Shown one piece after another: positions 5,276 through 9,841 of a stretch of DNA of 9,841 nt (position 1 is its first letter; every line of letters begins with the position of its first letter). Below the pieces are notes generated by a model. The model worked only from the letters and a program-made list of their open reading frames with translations, searched no databases and was not told the origin of the DNA. Location of the stretch: NCBI GenBank assembly GCA_007136375.1, contig SLHB01000365.1, forward strand, positions 1-9,841. Direction: 5' to 3'. The stretch is from Candidatus Hydrogenedentota bacterium. GTDB lineage: Bacteria; Hydrogenedentota; Hydrogenedentia; Hydrogenedentales; SLHB01. The position numbers were made by a program, and so were the translations under genes.

Positions 5276-6574
5276 ATGAGCAAGCAACGTGAAATGAGCC
5301 GGCGGACCATGCTGGCCACCAGCGCCATGGCCTTGGCCGCGCCCGCCTTTATCCGGAATGTGGGCGCCGCGCAAGAGCCCGTGCGGATCGGGCTTATCGG
5401 CGGCGGAACCCGGGGCATCGATATCGCCCGGCACCTCGGCGCCCTCGACAGCGCCCAGGTCACGGCCGTCTGCGACGTATACGCGCCCCACTTGGAGCGC
5501 GCCATCGAAGCGGCGGGCAATCCCGATGCCGCCCGATATGTGGACTATCAAGCCTTGCTCGACGACCCGAATGTCGAGGCCGCCGTCATCGCCACGCCCG
5601 ACCATTGGCACGAACGCATGGTCATTGACGCGGCGGACGCGGGCAAGGCGATCTTCTGCGAGAAGCCGTTGGCGACATCCATGGACGAAGCGAAGCGAAT
5701 GCGGGACGCCGTGGAGCGCAACAACACGGTGTTTCAGCTCGGACACCAGGGCCGGCAACACGCCGCCACCGCCGCGGCCGGACGTTTGATCAAAGACGAA
5801 AACCGCATCGGCCCCGTCACGCTTGTTAAGACCGGCCGCTACTTCAATGGGACGCTCGAACAGGCGCCCTGGCGCTGGTATGGCTACTACTCCCAGTGGG
5901 ACCGGCCTGATCCCGGCGAAGTCCAGGAGAATCTTGACTGGGAGCGGTGGCTGGGCCCCGCTCCGGAGATCCCCTTCAATGAGCGCCATTTCTGGCACTG
6001 GCGGTGCTACTGGCCCTACGGCACGGGCCAAGCGGGCGATCTGCTCTCCCACGAATTCGACCATGTGCAAAGCGTGCTCGGCTGGGGCGTTCCAGACACC
6101 TGTATGTGCACGGGCCAGATCGCCTATTACGACGATGACCGCGAGGTTCCAGACACCTGGCTGGCCAACTACCAGTACGAGGAGCGCAAGTGCGCCTTTT
6201 CCTATGAGGGCGTCATGAACTCGGGCCGCGAGCAGCCTCCCGAATACGTGGGCCGCGAGGGACGAATCATCTTCAACGGCATCGGCCAAGACGCCAGCGA
6301 CTTCCGGATCTACGGAGACCACGCCGCCTATCCCCACATGGGCCGGTACGCGGAATCCAACGACGGTTACGACCGGCAGGCCGAAGGGGGACGCTGGCCC
6401 AGCCATATGGAAGACTTCCTACAATGCGTGCGCACGGGCGAACAGCCCAAATGCAACATTGACGAGGCCTTCATTGGCGCGGCGACTTTGCTCATGAGCG
6501 TGGAGTCCTACGTCTCCCAGCGGGCGGTGCGCTGGAACCGGGAGACGGAAACCATCGAGCCCGCAAGCGCATAG
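5276..6574 (+). CDS. Tat-exported Gfo/Idh/MocA family oxidoreductase
   Basis: NAD(P)-dependent sugar or polyol oxidoreductase-type protein of 432 aa, predicted to be exported folded. The N-terminus holds a twin-arginine signal (MSRRTML, R9-R10, then a hydrophobic stretch to about residue 25 and GAAQ at 30-33). A Rossmann domain follows: VRIGLIGGGTRG (36-47), AVCDVY (64-69), AAVIATPDHWH (102-112) and the family's EKP motif in CEKPLA (128-133). The C-terminal substrate domain has GDLLSHEFDHV (254-264), the usual active-site helix with H259 and H263, and a Trp/Tyr-rich stretch (198-247) typical of the secreted planctomycete-type subfamily. Exported members probably keep a tightly bound cofactor and act on sugars or glycans in the periplasm; the actual substrate cannot be told. 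It stands alone, with its own promoter, and is not in an operon with the ThuA-like gene. Confidence 0.92.
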   Translation: MSKQREMSRRTMLATSAMALAAPAFIRNVGAAQEPVRIGLIGGGTRGIDIARHLGALDSAQVTAVCDVYAPHLERAIEAAGNPDAARYVDYQALLDDPNVEAAVIATPDHWHERMVIDAADAGKAIFCEKPLATSMDEAKRMRDAVERNNTVFQLGHQGRQHAATAAAGRLIKDENRIGPVTLVKTGRYFNGTLEQAPWRWYGYYSQWDRPDPGEVQENLDWERWLGPAPEIPFNERHFWHWRCYWPYGTGQAGDLLSHEFDHVQSVLGWGVPDTCMCTGQIAYYDDDREVPDTWLANYQYEERKCAFSYEGVMNSGREQPPEYVGREGRIIFNGIGQDASDFRIYGDHAAYPHMGRYAESNDGYDRQAEGGRWPSHMEDFLQCVRTGEQPKCNIDEAFIGAATLLMSVESYVSQRAVRWNRETETIEPASA

Positions 6575-6640
6575 GCGCGACGCGCGGCTCGTTCGGCCCG
6601 GAACGTCAAGGCGCATTCACTTGCATTCGCCAAGAAACAC

Positions 6641-6682
6641 CAGGGACGCCGGCTGTTTCGCGCGAAACAATCGGCGTCCCTG
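6641..6682. repeat. 42-bp near-perfect palindrome with a parS-like 16-bp core
   Basis: Arms CAGGGACGCCG (6641-6651) and CGGCGTCCCTG (6672-6682) are perfect 11-bp reverse complements. Inside, TGTTTCGCGCGAAACA (6654-6669) is a perfect 16-bp palindrome. Only two symmetric positions (6652-6653 against 6670-6671) break the symmetry, so 19 of 21 pairs match. The core agrees with the ParB site parS (TGTTTCACGTGAAACA) at 14 of 16 positions, both changes being symmetric. As RNA it would be a stem of about 18 pairs with no T-tract after it. It lies 66 bp after the oxidoreductase stop codon and its end abuts the candidate -35 region of the pgsA promoter. Candidate roles are a parS-like site, a repressor operator for pgsA-alr, or a terminator or 3'-end structure of the oxidoreductase mRNA. 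Confidence 0.75.
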
Positions 6683-6708
6683 CAAGACCCTGTCGAATTT
6701 GGTACAAT
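6680..6708 (+). promoter_or_regulatory. Extended -10 promoter of the pgsA-alr operon
   Basis: TACAAT (6703-6708) is preceded by TGG, giving a TGn extended -10. The -35 position at 17-nt spacing (CTGCAA, 6680-6685) is poor, as is common for extended -10 promoters. The start would be near 6715, leaving a leader of about 70 nt (to 6785) or 118 nt (to 6833). The -35 region overlaps the last three bases of the 42-bp palindrome, so a protein bound there would be well placed to repress or activate. Confidence 0.5.
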
Positions 6709-6711
6709 CTG

Positions 6712-6742
6712 GCGGCAGGCTAGGCCTATCCTGGCCTGCCGC
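6712..6742 (+). other. Perfect 9-bp hairpin at the start of the pgsA leader
   Basis: GCGGCAGGC (6712-6720) pairs perfectly with GCCTGCCGC (6734-6742) across a 13-nt loop containing the palindrome TAGGCCTA. It lies at the predicted transcription start of the pgsA operon. It could be a 5'-end stabilising stem, an operator, or, with the palindrome upstream, part of the 3' end of the oxidoreductase transcript. No T-tract follows. Confidence 0.45.
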
Positions 6743-6784
6743 GGTCCCGCGCGTTCTCAAGCCGCTACGTAACGGAAGATCGTC

Positions 6785-7432
6785 TTGACAGTCAAAGCCA
6801 CTACATCCGAATCGCCCGAACGAGTCACGGGGATGACGCTGCCCAATCAATTGACGCTGGCGCGCATCGTCATGGTTCCCTTCTTCGTTCTCCTCCTCTC
6901 TTTTGACGCCCTGTGGTGCCTGACCCTAGCCTATATCGTGTTCACGGCCGCGGCGCTCACCGACTATTACGACGGCAAGATCGCCCGGGAACGGGGCCTC
7001 ATCACGAACTTTGGAAAGCTCCTAGACCCCGTGGCCGACAAGATACTCGTCAGCGCCGCCTTCGTGATGATGATGACGCTGCCCGGCCTCGGCATTCCCG
7101 CTTGGACGGTCATCGTCGTGCTGGCTCGAGAGTTTCTCGTCACGGGCGCGCGCTCCTTCGCCGCCAGCGAAGGGGCGGTGATTCAAGCCAGCGACACCGG
7201 CAAGACCAAGGCCGTGCTCCAAATGGTCTTCGTCTTCGTCTTTCTGCTTCTTGTGATCGTTTCGCGCTTTCTCGCCGCCTGGGAGGTCCCCGCGGCGGAC
7301 GGGTTCGCCGCGGGCGTTGAAACGGCGTCGCTCTGGGCCATCGTCGTCGTCGCCCTGTACACGGTCTACTCGGGCGTACACTTCGTGTGGCGAAACCGGC
7401 GCGTGCTGGGCCTTACCGGCAGCCAAACGTAA
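6785..7432 (+). CDS. pgsA: CDP-diacylglycerol--glycerol-3-phosphate 3-phosphatidyltransferase
   Basis: Integral inner-membrane enzyme that makes phosphatidylglycerophosphate from CDP-diacylglycerol and glycerol 3-phosphate (EC 2.7.8.5), the committed step to phosphatidylglycerol and cardiolipin. The full CDP-alcohol phosphatidyltransferase signature is present: D60-x2-D63-G64-x2-A67-R68-x8-G77-x3-D81-x3-D85, in a protein with about five hydrophobic segments. The start is uncertain. The TTG at 6785 (215 aa) has GGAAGA six nt upstream. The ATG at 6833 (199 aa) begins MTLPNQLTLARI, exactly where most PgsA proteins begin, but has no clear ribosome binding site. Its stop codon overlaps the alr start. 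Other family enzymes (phosphatidylserine or inositol-phosphate synthases) fit the motif too, but LPNQLTLARI and the length favour PgsA. Confidence 0.88.
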   Translation: MTVKATTSESPERVTGMTLPNQLTLARIVMVPFFVLLLSFDALWCLTLAYIVFTAAALTDYYDGKIARERGLITNFGKLLDPVADKILVSAAFVMMMTLPGLGIPAWTVIVVLAREFLVTGARSFAASEGAVIQASDTGKTKAVLQMVFVFVFLLLVIVSRFLAAWEVPAADGFAAGVETASLWAIVVVALYTVYSGVHFVWRNRRVLGLTGSQT

Positions 7433-8553
7433 TGCGCGGCGCCGGCAGCAGGGCCGTCATCGACCTTGACGCGTACGCCCACAACCTCATGGTGGTGCGG
7501 AACCTCATCCCCCGGAGCACCCGTATCCTCGCGGTGGTGAAGGCGAACGCCTACGGCCATGGCGCCGTGGCCGTCGCGCGCCGGGCGGTCGCCGAAGGCG
7601 TGGCCATGCTCGGCGTCGCCACTGTGGAGGAGGCCCTGGAGCTTCGCCGCGCGGACATTGAAGCGCCCATCGTCGTCCTCTTACAGCCGCCCCCGGCATC
7701 CTTGGCCGCGGCCATTGAGCACGATCTCCGGCTTACCGTGTCCGACATCTACAGCAGCGAACGGATCGGCGATTTGGCCCGGCGCGCGGGGAAGGTCGCG
7801 CCCATCCACTGCAAAGTCGACTCCGGCATGGGCCGGCAGGGCTTTGGCATGAGCGAGGCCGTCGATGGCCTCCTCTTCCTGACCCGGATTTCTCACATTG
7901 ACATCGAGGCGGTCTGGACCCATTTCCCCATCGCCGAGACGGCCAAGGATCCCTTCACGGCCAATCAAACCAAACAGTTCAAGCAGCTCCTCCGGAAGAT
8001 CGAAAAGGAAGGCATTCCCTTTGAAATGGCCCACGCCGCCAACAGCGCCGCCATCGTGAATTTCCCGGCGGCGGCCTTTGACATGGTGCGGCCCGGGCTC
8101 ATGACCTACGGCGTGTGGCCCTGTGAACAGCCGCCAGAGGACGTCCGGCTGGAACCCGTTCTCCGATGGGAGACGCAGATCGTCCTCATCAAGGAGTTGT
8201 CCGCGGGCGCGACGGTGGGCTATGGCCGGACCTATAAGGCGGGCCAAACCATGCGGACGGCTGTCTTGCCCGTGGGTTACGCCGACGGGTACAAATACGG
8301 CCTTTCCAACAAGGGCGAGGCCGTGATCCACGGCAAACGCTGTCCCATACGGGGCAACATCTCCATGGACCAGATCGTCGTGGACGTGACCCACCTGCCC
8401 GAGGCGTCGCTTGGCGACACGGCTACGCTCGTTGGCGAGGACGGCGGCGAACGCATCACCGTCGAGGAGTTGGCCCACAAAGCCGGCACCATCCCCTACG
8501 ACATCCTCACCGGCATCGGGCGGCGCGTCGCCCGGGTTTACCGCAACGAATAA
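7432..8553 (+). CDS. alr: Alanine racemase
   Basis: PLP enzyme that interconverts L- and D-alanine in the cytosol (EC 5.1.1.1), supplying D-alanine for peptidoglycan. The 373-aa length is normal. The N-terminal TIM barrel has the PLP-binding lysine K37 in VVKANAYGHG, R135 in GMGRQGFG, and the substrate-side segment MAHAANSAA. The C-terminal domain has the catalytic tyrosine Y264 in VGYGRTY, the GYADG motif (282-286) and the partner-subunit loop IRGNISMDQ (307-314, M312). All key residues are intact. The ATG at 7432 was chosen because its A is also the last base of the pgsA TAA stop, a one-base overlap that implies translational coupling, and because homologues start shortly before AVIDLDAYAHN. 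An in-frame ATG at 7387 inside pgsA is unlikely. It is followed 11 nt later by the NYN-domain gene, so the three form one operon. Confidence 0.96.
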   Translation: MRGAGSRAVIDLDAYAHNLMVVRNLIPRSTRILAVVKANAYGHGAVAVARRAVAEGVAMLGVATVEEALELRRADIEAPIVVLLQPPPASLAAAIEHDLRLTVSDIYSSERIGDLARRAGKVAPIHCKVDSGMGRQGFGMSEAVDGLLFLTRISHIDIEAVWTHFPIAETAKDPFTANQTKQFKQLLRKIEKEGIPFEMAHAANSAAIVNFPAAAFDMVRPGLMTYGVWPCEQPPEDVRLEPVLRWETQIVLIKELSAGATVGYGRTYKAGQTMRTAVLPVGYADGYKYGLSNKGEAVIHGKRCPIRGNISMDQIVVDVTHLPEASLGDTATLVGEDGGERITVEELAHKAGTIPYDILTGIGRRVARVYRNE

Positions 8554-8564
8554 CGCCCCATCTC

Positions 8565-9089
8565 ATGCCCCTAACCTACCTCGTCGACGGCTACAACGTA
8601 TTGCACCGCGAGCCCCGCTTCCGCGGTCTGCTGCGGCACGACCTGGAGACGGCCCGAGACGCGTTGGCGGAACACGTGGCGGCCTTCTGTATGGCCAGTC
8701 ATGACAGCGTGAAACTCGTCTTCGACGGTCAGGGACGGCAACCGGAAACGTTGACGGCGCCCGGCGCGGACCCCCGTTTCGAGATTATCTACTCCCCGGG
8801 AAAACACACCGCCGACACCGTCATCGAACGCCTCGTCTATACGGCCCCCAAGCGGAGCAACGTGGTCGTCGTCACCAGCGACAACGGCCTGCGCGGCCTA
8901 TGCCGCGGCCTAGGCGCCTTCTCCATGGCGCCGGAGAGCTTTCTGACCACCGTCCGCGAAGCGCGCAACCGGGCCGCGTCTTTCCAAGAACAGCGCCAAC
9001 ACAAGGGCAGCCTCTCCGAGTTGGAGGATCGCCTTGACCCCAGCGCGCTCCGGGCCCTCCGGAACCTCCGCAAACGCCTCGACGAGTGA
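8565..9089 (+). CDS. NYN-domain ribonuclease, YacP/Rae1-like
   Basis: Protein of 174 aa with a PIN-like NYN fold. The acidic metal-binding residues are in the expected order: D8 in YLVDGYNVLH, D54 in LVFDGQG, D84 and E88 in ADTVIERL, and D106 in VVTSDNGLR. After about residue 125 there is a charged helical tail (REARNRAASF ... LRNLRKRLDE). Length and motifs match YacP, whose Bacillus subtilis member Rae1 is a ribosome-associated endonuclease that cleaves mRNA in the A site. Whether this homologue shares that activity is inference. It starts 11 nt after alr, with no clear ribosome binding site, so translation may depend on ribosomes coming from alr. It ends 29 nt before the convergent ThuA-like gene. 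Confidence 0.85.
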   Translation: MPLTYLVDGYNVLHREPRFRGLLRHDLETARDALAEHVAAFCMASHDSVKLVFDGQGRQPETLTAPGADPRFEIIYSPGKHTADTVIERLVYTAPKRSNVVVVTSDNGLRGLCRGLGAFSMAPESFLTTVREARNRAASFQEQRQHKGSLSELEDRLDPSALRALRNLRKRLDE

Positions 9090-9118
9090 CCGGCCCAACC
9101 CCCCAAACCGCCCGCGCG

Positions 9119-9841
9119 TCACCGCTGCTCAATGGCCCAGCGGACGCCGTTCACGAGCAACGCGCGGAACTGGGGCGTTTCGAAGTCCGTGGGATGGCCG
9201 AGCGAAGTGTAAAAGACTGGGCCTCCATGTTCCGTGCGGCGCGTCCATGCAATGGGCTCCACCGCCTCTTCCACGGTCCCTGTCAGCAGTACCTCCGCCT
9301 CTTCGTCCACCAAAGGCGCCACGTGGTACACGTTTCCCTCGCTCCGCCACGCCAGCGGTTCGACGCCGTCGAGAATCGGATGATCGGTCATGTCTGGCGC
9401 TGGCTCGACAGCCGTTCCAGGGTCAACTGGCCCGTAACCCCGGTTCTCGCAGCCGAGGACATCGGGCGGGAAGTCCCACCAGTCGGCGTAGCCTTCCGCA
9501 ATCTCGCCTTCAACGTTCGGGCGGATGGCGAAGGCGTGGTTCGCTGTTCGAATGCCGACGAGGGGATTTCCGGCTTCCACATAGGCCTGGAGCGCGCCGA
9601 GTTGTTCCTCGGACAAGGCTCGCCGCCGGAAGAACACCACAGCGGCGTCCGCGTCGGCTAAGGCCTCTTCGAGCTCCGGAAAACGGAACGCCACGGGTTC
9701 GCCTTCGCCAAGGATAACGGTGACGGCGAAGCCGTGTGCGTCTTCGAGCCACTCCGCGAAGGGCGGGATCGTCTCATGAGCGCCGTAATTGTCGGGATCC
9801 TCGCTGATGAGAAACACGACGCGCGGCGCCTCCGCGGCGGC
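9119..9841 (-). CDS. ThuA-like domain protein, 5' end outside the window
   Basis: ThuA-like proteins have a class I glutamine-amidotransferase-like fold and are linked to sugar (trehalose) utilisation, with no firmly established reaction. The visible part shows VVFLISEDPDNYGAHET, then VVFFRRRALSEEQLGALQAY, GNPLVGIRTANHAF (the conserved His region), DMTDHPILDGVEPLAWRSEG, and the closing GPVFYTSLGHPTDFETPQF with VNGVRWAIEQR at the C-terminus. The frame stays open to base 9841, adding eight codons (AAAEAPRV) before a possible GTG at 9815-9817. That GTG sits inside the first beta strand, so the true start, probably with a signal peptide, lies beyond the window. Exported ThuA-like and Gfo/Idh/MocA proteins often co-occur in planctomycete-like genomes; here the oxidoreductase gene is 2.5 kb away in another transcription unit. 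Confidence 0.85.
   Translation of the reverse strand, partial: AAAEAPRVVFLISEDPDNYGAHETIPPFAEWLEDAHGFAVTVILGEGEPVAFRFPELEEALADADAAVVFFRRRALSEEQLGALQAYVEAGNPLVGIRTANHAFAIRPNVEGEIAEGYADWWDFPPDVLGCENRGYGPVDPGTAVEPAPDMTDHPILDGVEPLAWRSEGNVYHVAPLVDEEAEVLLTGTVEEAVEPIAWTRRTEHGGPVFYTSLGHPTDFETPQFRALLVNGVRWAIEQR

Noticed and set aside
4033..5520. 495-codon open frame on the minus strand over the EIIA-CBS gene
   Set aside because: It is out of frame with the EIIA-CBS protein, Arg/Pro/Gly-rich and without domain features. It also runs through the divergent promoter region and into the oxidoreductase gene.
5135..6406. 423-codon open frame on the minus strand opposite the Gfo/Idh/MocA gene
   Set aside because: It is an antisense shadow caused by the strong GC third-position bias of the real gene. 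The translation has no recognisable domain, and the sense strand has a full set of family motifs.
6785..6790. TTGACA, a perfect -35 hexamer, at the pgsA start
   Set aside because: No -10-like hexamer lies 16-18 nt downstream. The sequence coincides with the TTG start codon and following codons.
6617..6850. 77-codon minus-strand frame across the pgsA upstream region
   Set aside because: It crosses the palindrome, promoter and leader hairpin, has no ribosome binding site and has no recognisable protein content.

Overview
This is a GC-rich bacterial chromosome segment with dense coding, short intergenic gaps and Shine-Dalgarno leaders. I see no transposase, phage, tRNA, rRNA or CRISPR signature. 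The exported (Tat-signal) Gfo/Idh/MocA oxidoreductase and the ThuA-like protein are gene types abundant in Planctomycetes, Lentisphaerae and candidate phyla such as Hydrogenedentota. A Gram-negative member of that sphere is my best guess, but no marker gene here settles it.

Layout. Positions 1-351 hold no convincing gene but contain several short perfect hairpins, followed by a 55-codon gene (352-519, +) with a good ribosome binding site. Next is a cation diffusion facilitator (681-1634, +). It converges on a three-gene minus-strand operon transcribed from about 5070 down to 1674: a PTS EIIA domain fused to two CBS domains, an OCA2/ArsB-like membrane permease, and a secreted glycerophosphodiester phosphodiesterase (glpQ). 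The gaps in this operon are about 20 nt, each holding a strong ribosome binding site. Divergent to it, from an intergenic region with a promoter on each strand, runs a Tat-exported Gfo/Idh/MocA oxidoreductase (5276-6574, +). A 210-nt intergenic region then holds a 42-bp near-perfect palindrome whose 16-bp core resembles the ParB-binding site parS, an extended -10 promoter and a second hairpin. It leads into a plus-strand operon of envelope and RNA housekeeping genes: pgsA (phosphatidylglycerophosphate synthase), alr (alanine racemase, overlapping pgsA by one base) and a YacP/Rae1-like NYN-domain ribonuclease. The last gene (9119-9841, -) is a ThuA-like domain protein whose 5' end lies beyond the window.

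How the parts fit. pgsA and alr supply membrane phospholipid and D-alanine for peptidoglycan, and the YacP-like protein is probably co-transcribed. In the minus-strand operon the EIIA-CBS protein looks like a cytoplasmic sensor (phosphorylation state plus nucleotide binding) that may control the permease next to it, a regulator-transporter pairing I infer from gene order. The items most worth a second look are the parS-like palindrome at 6641-6682, the EIIA-CBS/permease/glpQ operon, and the uncharacterised 55-aa gene with its hairpin-rich upstream region.
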